A stretch of 64,000 nucleotides of DNA from Ehretia macrophylla (Eukaryota > Streptophyta > Magnoliopsida > Boraginales > Ehretiaceae): assembly GCA_037974665.1 (NCBI GenBank), contig CM075783.1, positions 13,858,762 to 13,922,761 on the forward strand. Direction: 5' to 3'. How positions within the stretch are numbered: position 1 is the first letter of the stretch; each line of letters starts with the position of its first letter. Positions 1-11,383 of this stretch are shown piece by piece. Both the position numbers and the translations under genes were made by a program. The notes under the pieces were generated by a model. It saw nothing but the letters and a program-made list of their open reading frames with translations. It was not told the origin of the DNA and ran no database searches.

Positions 1-2222
1 TTTAATTAGCTAGCCTAAGTTTTATACATTAGCCTCGTTTTGAAGCTAGCAACGTGCATTTTATTAGATCACTTAAGCACCCAAAGGACCCCACCTCAAC
101 TCAACCCCTTATTATATCACTTAAACTCACAAAATGCAAAAGAAAAAAAAAATAAAAAGCTGAAAAAGCAGGAGCCAAACCCGACAGCAGCTAGAGGAGA
201 AAAGAGAGAGATTTTGCTCACCAAGCCTCCAATCCAAGCCTCTCCAAGCCTTGAGCAACTAGTGTAGGGTGTTTGCAAGGTTCCTAGGTGCTCCTACGCG
301 TAGTGGTGAGGGATTTCACGACTTGTTTTTGCATTTTTAAATAGTTGCTCATTTATTGATTTGTTGAAAATATGATTATATGCCATTGTAAATGTTATCT
401 ATGCTAATATACTATCTATACGAATGCTAGAGAACACTTTTGAACCGTCGTTTCGCAATTTAAACAGTTAGAATCGTTAGTTTGATTTCTAGGGTGAATA
501 GTGACGTTTTTTCTAGGGTTTTGTGTAATTGCTCGAATTGGCTTGAATTAATGCTTCTAATTGATGCCTTAGGTACTAGTGAGGATAATCAAATAGCCCC
601 GTACACTTGCATTTCCCTTAAATCGCCTAAAAATGGAAAATAGCCGACTTTAACTTGGGGCTTTTGGGGTTAATGCGAATCCGGGTGGATTCGGGCTTCA
701 ATTATAGTATCCTTAGGTTACCTAGGTGCTATAGATGTCTTGGTATCCCTTGTTTGAAGCCGGGACAATGTAGGTATGGTTTTAAGCCAAAAGAGGGAAA
801 TTGGGGCTTTCGGGGTAAACGCGTGCATTTGAATGAGTTAGAGGGTTGAGAGGGTACCTTGGGGGTTAGTTAGAAGGTTGTGAGAGTTTCCTTTGAAAAT
901 GAAATCATTAACTTGGGTTTGGAAGAAAAATAGTATGTAAAATAAAGGAGTTTAAGTGCAATTTCTTATGTCTCACATTTCTAAACCCACGACAAGACTT
1001 CATGAGTGTTTTGATGTGATATTAAGTTAGTTTGGAGCTTTTGGTGTAATCCTATGCTTATTTTGTATATGTTCACTTGTAAACTGCTTATTAACTTCTA
1101 TATTTGCTTCTATCCTAATTGCAACGAGGTCAACCTACTTTGTTGATCCTCATATGTGTTAATGCTTATATTATTGCTATTAACTTGCCATCGTTAAGTG
1201 CATTGCATAGTGGTTGCGCAACCATAGTGTCGGGGCGGATGTGTTGAATATCGGCTGGGCGGCAGAGGGCTTGCCGGTGGATATTCAAACTTCGTGCCCT
1301 ATTCCCTCATTCGCCTGGTCTGGAGATTGCCAGGGGATGTTGGGTCGTTGGATTCGGGGTACATCCGGAGTTCACCCACTGGAGTGAATGGGGTTATGCC
1401 GGCTTATCGTGATCGTGCTCGTGGTTCGTGGATCGTGATTGAAGACCAGTGAAGATTGGTGTATAGGGGATTGTTGAAATGTATCCTTTTAATTGTGTGG
1501 TTATTTAAGTTATCATTGTTTCTTAAATTGTTAAAGTGTTATCGTTGTGTAATTGTATTATCTGTTGCATTGCACGCCCCGGGACTATATCCCTCACTAG
1601 GCAACAGTGGTTGCTCATACCTCGATATCTGTTTCAGGAGACGCTGAGGGTGATCCCCAGCTTGTTGATTTAGTTGAGGAAGAAGAAGTTCAGATCGAGC
1701 CTTTACCTTAGTTGCTGTATCTGATAACTTGAGGTGGTTAATGATTTTGCTGTTATGTGGAAGACTCATCTGATTACTTTATGTACTATTTTGTAGCCCA
1801 AGGGCTATGTATATGCTTGTTGTATAAGTCGAAGTTTAGTTGGTTGGGTTGTAGCTTTGAGAGTCTATGAACTGTAATAACTTTTATTCTTGCCTTATTT
1901 CCTTGCATGCTTGGGAGTGGATGGTTAAAGTAGAATGCTTTATCCTTTAAGTTGTTTTATTGATTTCTTAGAATGTTATGATTATAAGACTATGCTGAAA
2001 AACAAGTTCTCGCATGCTTGTGTGTTTTGGAGATATTGTGTACTATAAGGCTCGGATGGCCTTATAGCTTTATTGTTTAAACTAAGAAAAGCATGTATTG
2101 TATTGTTGGGACTTGTTTATGTGTTTACAGGTTTTTAGAATGTCCACGGTACAGGGGAGACTCTGTCCGTGTGTCGGGTCCGGACTTAACCTTTAGCTTG
2201 GGGGTTGGGTCGGGGCGTGACA
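1..2222 (+). repeat. Left LTR, 5'-truncated by window start
   Basis: Base 1 aligns with base 7538 of the right LTR, and the two copies run in parallel to the shared end GGGGCGTGACA at 2222. Compared with the right copy it carries an extra 14 bases around 1533-1546, one extra A near 2000 and scattered substitutions. The small open frames at 40-267 and 655-849 recur in the right LTR and resemble no protein I know; I treat them as chance frames within the repeat. Confidence 0.95.
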
Positions 2223-2228
2223 TTTAAG

Positions 2229-2240
2229 TGGTATCAGAGC
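2229..2240 (+). promoter_or_regulatory. Primer-binding site (initiator Met tRNA type)
   Basis: TGGTATCAGAGC, six bases after the LTR end, is the classic plant LTR-retrotransposon site complementary to the 3' end of initiator methionine tRNA. It primes minus-strand DNA synthesis and fixes the LTR/interior boundary. Confidence 0.95.
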
Positions 2241-2576
2241 TATAGATTGCATAAAGCCGGGTTAAATTTCTCGGTCTATGGGTAGAGATTTGTTATGTGA
2301 CTTTGTGAATACATGAGTCCTTGATTTTGATTGACCTAAGTGAAATTTGAATAAGGAATGAACATGCTAGCATGGAAATAGAATATCAAGAGTCTAGAAT
2401 GTCAAGTATGATCTAGTGATTTATGTTTACTTCAAGAATGTGGAATATTTATTTGAACTTCTATGCACTTGACTTTATGTGAATCTAATTGGACTCTTCT
2501 TTATGTGTTTACTTATAAATTGCATATATACATATATATATACCTGTCATAACACTTTGCATTCTAGCTATTCGTG
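2241..2576 (+). other. Untranslated leader of the retrotransposon
   Basis: This AT-rich leader lies between the primer-binding site and the gag start. It has a run of TATA repeats around 2521-2542 and no convincing open frame. Confidence 0.7.
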
Positions 2577-3625
2577 ATGGGGCCTCGCCGTCGTGCTGAT
2601 AATCCGAATGTTGGTGGAGAACCCGAGGGGGTTCAGGGGCAAGAAGCTGAGGTGGCCGAAAATGCACCGCAGGTTCAAGAGCCGAGCACTGCACAGATCT
2701 TGGCCACGATGGCCACAGCTATGAACACTATCGCCCAGTTTGTTACACAACAGGGTCAGCCAGGGGTCGTTGGAGGTAATCAGGCTGCGAGAGCCGGAGG
2801 TAGTGGCCCTACCGGAGGTAATCTGTATGATCGGTTTATACATCATGGGGCCTATACTTTCTTTGGGGAGCCGGACGATATGAAAGCTGAGATGTGGCTA
2901 AGGAAGTTCGAGAGAGTGGCAGCGATACTGGAGTGCCATGATGACAGGAAGATTACTTATGCTACTTTCCTTCTCGAGGGTGATGCTGAAGATTGGTGGA
3001 ATACCATCAGTGAGAAATGGGGAGCTGAGGGAGGTCATCATTCGTGGGCCGACTTTGTCCGAGAATTTCGACACAAGTATATATCGGTAGTTGTCCGCGA
3101 GAGGCGACAAACTGAGTTCATAAACTTGAGGCAGGGAAGTATGACGGTAGATCAATACGAGGCTACTTTTACCCGGCTTTCCCATTATGCACCAGCTTTA
3201 ATTCAGCCGGAGGACATGAAGATTCAAAGGTTCATCTTGGGTTTGAGGAGAGATATTATGCTGAACTTATCTTCAAATGATTTTCCCAACTTGCTGCAGT
3301 AGTTCGAGCTGCCTCGAGATATGAGAAACAGAAAGCCGATGTGTTAGCCGAGACCAGTCAATCGAGTAAACGGTTTCAGTCTCAGAGTCAAGGGTACCAG
3401 GGGCAGGCTGTATCAGTTGGGCAGAGTTCGCAGCCGAGACAGACTCAGAGTTACACAGGGCCTACTCAGACTCAGGCACGACCAGTTCAGAGTCAGACTC
3501 AGAGTCAGTGCCGTCCAGCAGTTTCTCAATCGCAACAGGGAAGTTCAGCTACCTCTACTTACAGAGCTCATTCGGGAGGCACTGTTGCAAGACGTCACCA
3601 GCAGTGCAGCTTCTGTCAGCGTTAG
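2577..3625 (+). pseudogene. gag: Broken gag (capsid and start of nucleocapsid) of the gypsy element
   Basis: Gag forms the virus-like particle of the retrotransposon. The ATG at 2577 opens about 240 codons. An N-terminal Gln/Ala/Gly-rich part is followed by a retrotransposon gag domain with hallmarks such as MWLRKFERV and the later DQYEATFTRLS stretch. This frame stops at TAG 3300-3302. The similarity continues in the -1 frame, as if one base had been lost just before, around 3290-3298. That second frame is Ser/Gln-rich (a Q-S-Q-T repetitive stretch, about 3350-3560) and begins a CX2CX4HX4C zinc knuckle, which is interrupted by TAG at 3623-3625. After that stop the same frame runs straight into pol, including a second knuckle at about 3670-3710. 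Two lesions therefore separate intact gag from pol, and this copy is probably non-autonomous. Confidence 0.88.
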
Positions 3626-6600
3626 GGTCACACTGAGGATGTTTGTTGGAAGAAACATAACAAATGTACAGGTTGCGGCAGTGATCAGCACAGGGTTAAA
3701 GACTGTCAGAAATTTAAGAACCCTAGGGGTCAGACATCAGCTCAGAACTCTCAGACCAGGGCCCCAGCTGCAGCACCACCACCACGAGGCCAGGCCCGTG
3801 TATTTGCTTTGGATGCCGAGGAGCTTCCGGACACTACCGCTGTGGTAGAAGGTATTTTTCTTCTTAATGATCAATCAGTTAAGGTTTTAATTGATTCCGG
3901 GGCTTCGCATTCTTTTATTACTCCTACTTGTGCACAAAATGCTAAATTGAAACATGATAAATTGTTGCATGAGATTGTGGTTTATACTCCTATGGGTCCG
4001 AAGTTTGTTACTAGATCTATTTGCAGAGCATGTAGCATATTTATTGAAGGTCGTGTTTTTCCTGCTGATTTGATTATCCTACCCTTCAATGACTTTGAAA
4101 TTATATTGGGGATGGACTGGTTAAGTAAATATTATGCCCAGCTTGATTGTAGAAAGAAGATTGTGTATCTAGAAATGCCTGACCAGCCTGTACTTAAAAT
4201 AGTTGGTAGTAGAAAATCTACGGGAACTCCTATTATTTCTTCTATTAGGGCATCTAAATTATTAAGCAAGGGTTGTGAGGCTTATCTTGCATATTTGATT
4301 AATCAACCTGGGGATCAACTGAAATTGAATGATGTACCTATCGTGAGGGAGTTTCCGGGGGTCTTTCCTGAGGAATTACCTGGGTTACCGCCTGATAGAG
4401 AGATAGAGTTCATGATTGATTTATTGCCGGGGACTTCACCTATCTCTAGGACTCCGTACAGAATGGCTCCACCTGAGTTGCAGGAATTGAAAGATCAATT
4501 GCAGGGCTTGCTTGAGAAGGGATTCATTCAGCCGAGTTCTTCACCGTGGGGTGCGCCAGTTCTCTTCGTTAAAAAGAAAGACGGATCTCTTCGCCTATGC
4601 ATCGATTATCGGGGTCTTAATCAGGTAACCATCAAAAATAAATATCCTTTGCCTTTAATCGAAGAGTTGTTTGATCAGCTGCAAGGCGCCAGGGTATTCT
4701 CTAAATTTGATCTGAGGCAGGGTTATTATCAGCTGAGGATTAAGAAAGATGATGTTCCTAAAACTGCCTTCAGAACTCGATATGGCCATTATGAGTTTGT
4801 TGTCTTGCCGTTTGGTCTTACTAATGCTCCCGCCGCATTCATGGATTTAATGCAGAGGGTATTCCGTCCTTATCTGGATCAATTTGTAGTCATATTTATT
4901 GATGATATCCTTGTTTATTCTAAATCTGAGGCGGAACATGAACAACATCTCAGAATTGTGTTACAGATACTTCAGGAGCATCGGTTATTTGCAAAGTTTA
5001 GCAAATGTGAATTCTGGCTTAAGCAAGTTGCTTTTCTTGGCCATATTATCTCGCAGGATGGTATTTCTGTTGATCCAGCGAAGATTGAAGTTGTGTTATC
5101 TTGGAAACGACCTGAAACTGTCACGGAAATTCGTAGCTTCCTTGGTTTAGCTGGGTATTATCGGAGGTTTGTAAAGGATTTCTCTAAGATTGCAGGGCCT
5201 TTAACTCAGCTTACTCAGAAGAAAACCGTATTTGACTGGAATGATAAATGTGAGGCCAGCTTCCAGGAATTGAAGAAGAGATTAACTACAGCTCCTATTC
5301 TTGCTTTACCTGAGGGTTATGATAATTTGATGATCTATAGTGATGCTTCGAAGGAAGGTCTGGGTTGTGTATTGATGCAGAATGGCAGGGTTATTGCTTA
5401 TGCTTCCAGGAAACTGAAACCTTATGAACTCAACTATCCGACTCATGATCTTGAGCTTGCCGCTATCATCCTAGCATTAAAGAAATGGCGTCATTATCTC
5501 TGGGGCAACAAATTTGAAATCTTTACAGATCATAAGAGCTTGAAATATCTGTTTTCACAGAAAGAGTTGAATATGAGGCAGAGGCGTTGGCTGGAATTAC
5601 TTGAGGACTATAACTGCACTATTAACTATCTTCCAGGTAAGGCCAATATTGTTGCTGATGCTTTGAGCCGAAAGGCTACTGTTGCCAGCTTGATTATCAA
5701 GAATTGGGAATTCATGGAAGAATTGTGCTTATGGAAGCCTAGTACTTCAAATTCTGGTATTCAATTTGCAAGTTTGCAGATTCAATCTCTGTTGTTATCC
5801 AGGATTCGAGAAGCTCAACAGGCTGATCTTCAATTGTTGAAAGTCTTAGAGAATTCAAAAGGGGGAGAGTCGGATTTCAAACTGCACGACGATGGTATTC
5901 TTAAATTCAAAGGTAGAATCTGTATTCCGAATGATCCAACCCTGAAGAAGGATATTCTTGCTGAGGCACACAGTTCTCGATATACTATCCATCCAGGAAG
6001 TACGAAAATGTATAAAGATTTGAAGCAGAACTTTTGGTGGAATAATATGAAGAGAGAAATTCCTGACTATGTTGCCCGATGTCTTACTTGTCAGAAAGTT
6101 AAAGCAGAACATCAGAGACCTGCAGGGTTGTTGCAGCCTTTGGCTATTCCTGTTTGGAAATGGGATCATATTACTATGGATTTCGTCTCTGATTTACCGA
6201 GGTCTTCGAGGGGTAATAACTCAGTCTGGGTTATTGTGGATAGACTGACCAAGACTTCTCATTTTATTGCTAAAAAGAAGTCTGATTCTCTTGATAAACT
6301 GGTGGAGTTGTATATTGAGAATGTTGTCCGACTACATGGAATTCCAAAGAGTATCGTGTCGGATAGAGATCCCAGATTCACATCTCAGTTCTGGCAGAAG
6401 ATTCAGAAAGCTTTGGGCACGACTTTGAGTTTCAGTACAGCTTATCATCCTCAGACAGATGGTCAATCCGAGAGAACCATCTTAATCCTCGAGGATATGT
6501 TGCGGGCTTGTATTCTGGACTTCGGTAAGAGTTGGGAGAAGTATTTGCCACTAGCAGAGTTCGCCTACAACAATAGTTATCAAGCTACTATTGGTATGGC

Positions 6601-7348
6601 ACCTTATGAGGCACTGTATGGGCGTAAATGTCGGTCTCCTCTCCACTGGGATGATGTTGGTGAGATGAAGACTATCGACCCTACTCTCTTACCTGAAATG
6701 AACAAAATGATTGATCAAGTGCAGTTTATCAGAAAAAGAATGCTTACAGCACAGAGTCGGCAGAAGAGTTATGCAGACATACGACGTCGTGATCTGAAAT
6801 TTGCTGTGGGGGACCGGGTATTTCTGAAAATTTCTCCTCGCAAGGGTTTGATTCGGCATGGTAAAGGAGGTAAACTCAGTCCTCGATATGTGGGACCATT
6901 TGAGATAACTGAAACTGTTGGTGATTTGGCTTACCGTCTAGCTTTACCTCCCAGTCTGGGCAGAATTCATGACGTATTCCATGTTTCTATGCTTCGAAAG
7001 TATCAGCCAGATCCCTCTCACATACTTGAGCCGGAACCGTTAGAGATCAGTGAAACTTTGACCTACATAGAGAAACCTCTTCGAATCGTAGATCGGAAAG
7101 TTCAGGAGCTGAGGACTAAAAGCATTCCGATGGTTAAAGTTCTGTGGGATCATCACGGAGTAGAGGATGCGACATGGGAAAGAGAGGATCAGATGCGGGA
7201 TCGGTATCCGGAGTTATTCGCCGAATCATGTAAGAATTGCGTGGACGCAATTAGTTTAAGGGGGAGAGGATGTGACGCCCGGGTTTTAGCCATGCATTTA
7301 ATTACTGTTGCATCCCTTGTTTGCGCATTTACTTCTATGCCTTATTAA
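3626..7348 (+). CDS. pol: Pol polyprotein: nucleocapsid end, protease, RT, RNase H, integrase, chromodomain-like tail
   Basis: One uninterrupted frame continues the gag frame after its TAG and stops at 7348, slightly inside the right LTR. There is no proper ATG at the front, because pol is normally made as part of a gag-pol polyprotein. In order: second zinc knuckle (CTGC..H..C); aspartic protease with DSGAS at 3893; reverse transcriptase with FIDDILVYS (catalytic DD at 4901); RNase H with YSDAS (Asp at 5342) and ending in VADALSR; integrase with an HHCC finger (His at 5969 and 5990, Cys at 6080 and 6089) and a D,D35E core (Asp 6179, Asp 6362, Glu 6470); a GPF/Y-type module (GPFEI); then a tail with VKVLW and ATWE motifs like the chromodomain of Tekay-type elements. 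All catalytic residues are present, so the enzymes could be active in trans even though gag is broken. Confidence 0.95.
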   Translation, partial: GHTEDVCWKKHNKCTGCGSDQHRVKDCQKFKNPRGQTSAQNSQTRAPAAAPPPRGQARVFALDAEELPDTTAVVEGIFLLNDQSVKVLIDSGASHSFITPTCAQNAKLKHDKLLHEIVVYTPMGPKFVTRSICRACSIFIEGRVFPADLIILPFNDFEIILGMDWLSKYYAQLDCRKKIVYLEMPDQPVLKIVGSRKSTGTPIISSIRASKLLSKGCEAYLAYLINQPGDQLKLNDVPIVREFPGVFPEELPGLPPDREIEFMIDLLPGTSPISRTPYRMAPPELQELKDQLQGLLEKGFIQPSSSPWGAPVLFVKKKDGSLRLCIDYRGLNQVTIKNKYPLPLIEELFDQLQGARVFSKFDLRQGYYQLRIKKDDVPKTAFRTRYGHYEFVVLPFGLTNAPAAFMDLMQRVFRPYLDQFVVIFIDDILVYSKSEAEHEQHLRIVLQILQEHRLFAKFSKCEFWLKQVAFLGHIISQDGISVDPAKIEVVLSWKRPETVTEIRSFLGLAGYYRRFVKDFSKIAGPLTQLTQKKTVFDWNDKCEASFQELKKRLTTAPILALPEGYDNLMIYSDASKEGLGCVLMQNGRVIAYASRKLKPYELNYPTHDLELAAIILALKKWRHYLWGNKFEIFTDHKSLKYLFSQKELNMRQRRWLELLEDYNCTINYLPGKANIVADALSRKATVASLIIKNWEFMEELCLWKPSTSNSGIQFASLQIQSLLLSRIREAQQADLQLLKVLENSKGGESDFKLHDDGILKFKGRICIPNDPTLKKDILAEAHSSRYTIHPGSTKMYKDLKQNFWWNNMKREIPDYVARCLTCQKVKAEHQRPAGLLQPLAIPVWKWDHITMDFVSDLPRSSRGNNSVWVIVDRLTKTSHFIAKKKSDSLDKLVELYIENVVRLHGIPKSIVSDRDPRFTSQFWQKIQKALGTTLSFSTAYHPQTDGQSERTILILEDMLRACILDFGKSWEKYLPLAEFAYNNSYQATIGMAPYEALYGRKCRSPLHWDDVGEMKTIDPTLLPEMNKMIDQVQFIRKRMLTAQSRQKSYADIRRRDLKFAVGDRVFLKISPRKGLIRHGKGGKLSPRYVGPFEITETVGDLAYRLALPPSLGRIHDVFHVSMLRKYQPDPSHILEPEPLEISETLTYIEKPLRIVDRKVQELRTKSIPMVKVLWDHHGVEDATWEREDQMRDRYPELFAESCKNCVDAISLRGRGCDARVLAMHLITVASLVCAFTSMPY
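7258..7270 (+). promoter_or_regulatory. Polypurine tract
   Basis: AAGGGGGAGAGGA lies directly against the TGTGACGCCC start of the right LTR. It is the usual plus-strand primer of LTR retrotransposons. It lies inside the 3' end of the pol reading frame, so the end of pol and this signal overlap. Confidence 0.93.
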
Positions 7349-9744
7349 CTGACTTTGTGACTACTATTCACTCCGTTTTTAAACTACTTTCTATTAGTTA
7401 ATTAGCATTTTTATTAAATCATATTAATTGTGAAAGTAGTGGGAAAAATGTGCAATTGAGCTAAAGGCGTTAGGAGGGCTCGTTTAGAAAATAATTTTAG
7501 AAGTCAAGTGAATAGTGTTACATAATAACTTTATAGATTTAATTAGCTAGCCTAAGTTTTATACATTAGCCTCGTTTTGAAGCTAGCAACGTGCATTTTA
7601 TTAGATCACTTAAGCACCCAAAGGACCCCACCTCAACTCAACCCCTTATTATATCACTTAAACTCACAAAATGCAAAAGAAAAAAAAAATAAAAAGCTGG
7701 AAAAGCAGGAGCCAAACCCGACAGCAGCTAGAGGAGAAAAGAGAGAGATTTTGCTCACCAAGCCTCCAATCCAAGCCTCTCCAAGCCTTGAGCAACTAGT
7801 GTAGGGTGTTTGCAAGGTTCCTAGGTGCTCCTACGCGTAGTGGTGAGGGATTTCATGACTTGTTTTTGCATTTTTAAATAGTTGCTCATTTATTGATTTG
7901 TTGAAAATATGATTATATGCCATTGTAAATGTTATCTATGCTAATATACTATCTATATGAATGCTAGAGAACACTTTTGAACCGTCGTTTCGCAATTTAA
8001 ACCGTTAGAATCGTTAGTTTGATTTCTAGGGTGAATAGTGACATTTTTTCTAGGGTTTTGTGTAATTGCTCGAATTGGCTTGAATTAATGCTTTTAATTG
8101 ATGCCTTAGGTACTAGTGAGGATAATCAAATAGCCCCGTACACTTGCATTGCCCTTAAATCGCCTAAAAATGGAAAATAGCCGACTTTAACTTGGGGCTT
8201 TTGGGGTTAATGCGAATTCGGGTGGATTCGGGCTTCAATTCTAGTATCCTTAGGTTACTTAGGTGCTATAGATGTCTTGGTATCCCTTGTTTGAAGCCCG
8301 GACAATGTAGGTATGGTTTTAAGCCAAAAGAGAGAAATTGGGGCTTTCGGGGTAAACGCGTGCATTTGAATGAGTTAGAGGGTTGAGAGGGTACCTTGGG
8401 GGTTAGTTAGAAGGTTGGGAGAGTTTCCTTTGAAAATGAAATCATTAACTTGGGTTTGGAAGAAGAATAGTATGTAAAATAAAGGGGTTTAAGTGCAATT
8501 TCGTTTGTCTCACATTTCTAAACCCACGGCATGATTTCATGAGTGTTTATATGTGATATTAAGTTGGTTTGGAGCTTTTGGTGTAATCCTATGCTTATTT
8601 TGTATATGTTCACTTGTAAGCTGCTTATTAACTTCTATATTTGCTTCTATCCTAATTGCAACGAGGTCAACCTACTTTGTTGATCCTCATATGTGTTAAT
8701 GCTTATATTATTGCTATTAACTTGCCATCGCTAAGTGCATTGCATAGTGGTTGCGCAACCATAGTGTCGGGACGGATGTGTTGAATATCGGCTGGGCGGC
8801 AGAGGGCTTGCCGGTGGATATTCAAACTCCGTGCCCTATTCCCTCATTCGCCTGGTCCGGAGATTGCCAGGGGATGTTGGGTCGTAGGATTCGGGGTACA
8901 TCCGGAGTACACCCACTGGAGTGAATGGGGTTATGCCGGCTTATCGTGATCGTGCTCGTGGTTCGTGGATCGTGATTGAAGACCAGTGAAGATTGGTGTA
9001 TAGGGGATTGTTGAGATGTATCCTTTTAATTGTGTGGTTATTTAAGTTATCATTGTTTCTTATATTGTTGTGTAATTGTATTATCTGTTGTATTGCACGC
9101 CCCGGGACTATATCCCTCACTGGGCAACAGTGGTTGCTCATACCTCGATATCTGTTTCAGGAGACGCTGAGGGTGATCCCCAGCTTGTTGATTTAGTTGA
9201 GGAAGAAGAAGTTCAGATCGAGCCTTTACCTTAGTTGCTGTATCTGATAACTTGAGGTGGTTAATGATTTTGCTGTTATGTGGAAGACTCATCTGATTAC
9301 TTTATGTACTATTTTGTAGCCCAAGGGCTATGTATATGCTGGTTGTATAAGTCGAAGATTAGTTGGTTGGGTTGTAGCTTTGAGAGTCTATGAACTGTAA
9401 TAACTTTTATTCTTGCCTTATTTCCTTGCATGCTTGGGAGTGGATAGTTAAAGTAGAATGCTTTATCCTTTAAGTTGTTTTATTGATTTCTTAGAATGTT
9501 ATGATTATAAGACTATGCTGAAAACAAGTTCTCGCATGCTTGTGTGTTTTGGAGATATTGTGTACTATAAGGCTCGGATGGCCTTATAGCTTTATTGTTT
9601 AAATTAAGAAAAGCATGTATTGTATTGTTGGGACTTGTTTATGTGTTTACAGGTTTTTAGAATGTCCACGGTACAGGGGAGACTCTGTCCGTGTGTCGGG
9701 TCCGGACTTAACCTTTAGCTTGGGGGTTGGGTCGGGGCGTGACA
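7271..9744 (+). repeat. Right LTR, complete (2474 bp)
   Basis: It begins TGTGACGCCC and ends GCGTGACA, so it is bounded by TG and CA. The inner part is nearly identical to 1-2222. The junction with organelle-type DNA is sharp at 9744/9745. Confidence 0.96.
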
Positions 9745-9900
9745 CTGTCCCTCCCTGAAAAAGAAACCATAAGATTGTCAACAGAGAGAGGTACGGCTAC
9801 TCCCTGAAGGAGGAACAGACAGATAGATGAACAACAGAGGAAGAAAGCTACTAATGACTGACAGCTAACAAGACTAACAGCCTAAGGCGCGCCCCATTAG

Positions 9901-9925
9901 TAAGGCTATTAATAAGAAAGCCTTA
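9901..9925. other. Small stem-loop
   Basis: TAAGGCT (9901-9907) pairs perfectly with AGCCTTA (9919-9925) across an 11-base loop. It is close to the retrotransposon junction. No function is known. Confidence 0.5.
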
Positions 9926-11320
9926 TTACCCCTTAAGTTAAGCAAGCAACGACCTTCAAGCCCCTATTAGTAAACGCGCAAGGAAGCGCGCCAGCGCCTT
10001 TAATTTAAGGCTCCTTCGGACAAGTAGGCATGACAGCTCAGCCCGGGCAACTAAAGCCGCTAGTCAGGCAGCTCTTGCTGCTAATTACGCTCGGCTTGGA
10101 GTAAGTCGTGATACCTCTGAATCTTCCCTAAAGGAGTGAACACAACATGGCACTTGTTGCATCTGAAGGTGCTGCTTGAAACGAGGAGCTTCCATAAAGA
10201 AGTATTCGTCTATACAGGGCGGAGCCGGCTTGTTTGTCTCAGTAGGTGCTTTAGTCGCTTCTGCCTTCCTGGCTTTCGGACTTGTAGCTAAGTTGTCTAA
10301 TAACCTCTTCCCTTGGCTTGAAGACAAGACGTTTTGCCTTGCATTAGCCGCAACTAGTTAGTTGTAGGACTGACTGGCATTAGCTGCTTTTAAGGTTTTG
10401 TCTTTAATTGGCAGGTCGAGGCTGGAGGTTGGGCAGACGTCGGAAGGCTTGATCCTCAATCGCCTTCGGCATTCGCCTTTCGCCTTGGGCTTTAAGACAA
10501 GAGAAAAAATTAGTAGCTCACTCAGGCAGTTGTTCTCGGGTAGCCAGCTTTAGCAGTTCAGCTTGAAGACGACGACTCTACGCGTCGTTGGTTGTCCAAA
10601 TCTCCCTTTTGCAGCAGGTCTCGCACCTGAAATTAGTGACAGCTCGGCTTGTAGCTGTTATTCCTGCTGCTGGATAAACTAGTTGCGCTGCTCCACCAGC
10701 TCTATCGCTCTCTTTGCAATCCGAGGCCTTTCAGTCTTAATACATGTTGCTGTAAGTAGCCATAGGAGCACTACAAAACAAGGTCATACCAGCACTCGTC
10801 AAGCTAGAGTTACAAAATATTCAGCAGCACATAAAACAGGATCCGCAATGTACTTTGATTATTATGTAGGTATTGAAGTGCATAAAAGTCTTTCCTAATC
10901 AATGGCTCTAAGTTTATGGGATGTCTTCGGAGTCAAGTGCCTACGCAACCAGGTTGTTGTTTTTGGGAGCCAAATGATGATAGTAGGGCATCCCCCAAAG
11001 TAAAGCATCACCTCTCCAAAGTCATTTTGGGATTCTGTTTGTCCCGGACCACCCCCATTGGGTTCTCACCCAACTCATACATCGACCTTTGTGGCCATCT
11101 CAACCCCATCATGGTCCCCTACTGAATCGAAGAGTAAGATTTTTGACTTTAGAGAGTAAACAATAAGAAGAATCGAGAAGTGACGGACGGAGACCCATCT
11201 TTCCTTCCCATTGATCCCTACTTATCCGCCCCCTATTTCTGCCTCTTTAGTTGGAACGACTGCCGCCGGTTAAAGCTATGCACTGATTCCCAGCAAGTGT
11301 AGGGTTAAGGAAACGTAATG

Positions 11321-11332
11321 CGCGCTAGCGCG
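11321..11332. repeat. Perfect 12-nt palindrome CGCGCTAGCGCG
   Basis: The 12 bases read the same on both strands and are GC-rich in a more AT-rich setting. Short GC-rich palindromes are common in plant mitochondrial spacers; no specific role can be assigned. Confidence 0.7.
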
Positions 11333-11351
11333 TTCCTTCGAGCCCGCCTAC

Positions 11352-11383
11352 ACTTGCTCCGTAACTTGCTCCGTAACTTGCTG
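11352..11383 (+). repeat. 12-nt tandem repeat (ACTTGCTCCGTA, about 2.6 copies)
   Basis: Two identical 12-base units at 11352-11363 and 11364-11375 are followed by a partial third that diverges after ACTTGCT. It looks like slippage duplication. Confidence 0.85.

Larger units (their letters stand above)
1..9744 (+). mobile_element. Ty3/gypsy chromovirus-type LTR retrotransposon (left end cut by window edge)
   Basis: Two near-identical LTRs (1-2222 and 7271-9744) flank a 5 kb interior with a primer-binding site, gag, pol and a polypurine tract in the normal order. The domain order protease, RT, RNase H, integrase places it in Ty3/gypsy. The chromodomain-like tail after integrase and LTRs of about 2.5 kb suggest the Tekay/Del lineage of chromoviruses; the lineage call is inference. 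About 267 bases of the left LTR lie outside the window, as judged from alignment to the right copy. By eye the LTRs differ at a few dozen positions plus a 14-base indel, so the insertion is fairly recent but not brand new. The expected 5-base target duplication can be read only on the right, just after 9744, where unrelated organelle-type DNA begins. Confidence 0.96.

Noticed and set aside
40..267. 75-codon frame, repeated almost identically at 7577-7804
   Set aside because: Both copies lie inside the LTRs, so the similarity reflects the repeat. No domain, and LTRs do not normally encode proteins in this lineage.
10085..10361. Overlapping antisense frames with protein-like composition
   Set aside because: No domain was recognised on either strand, and both are short enough to occur by chance.
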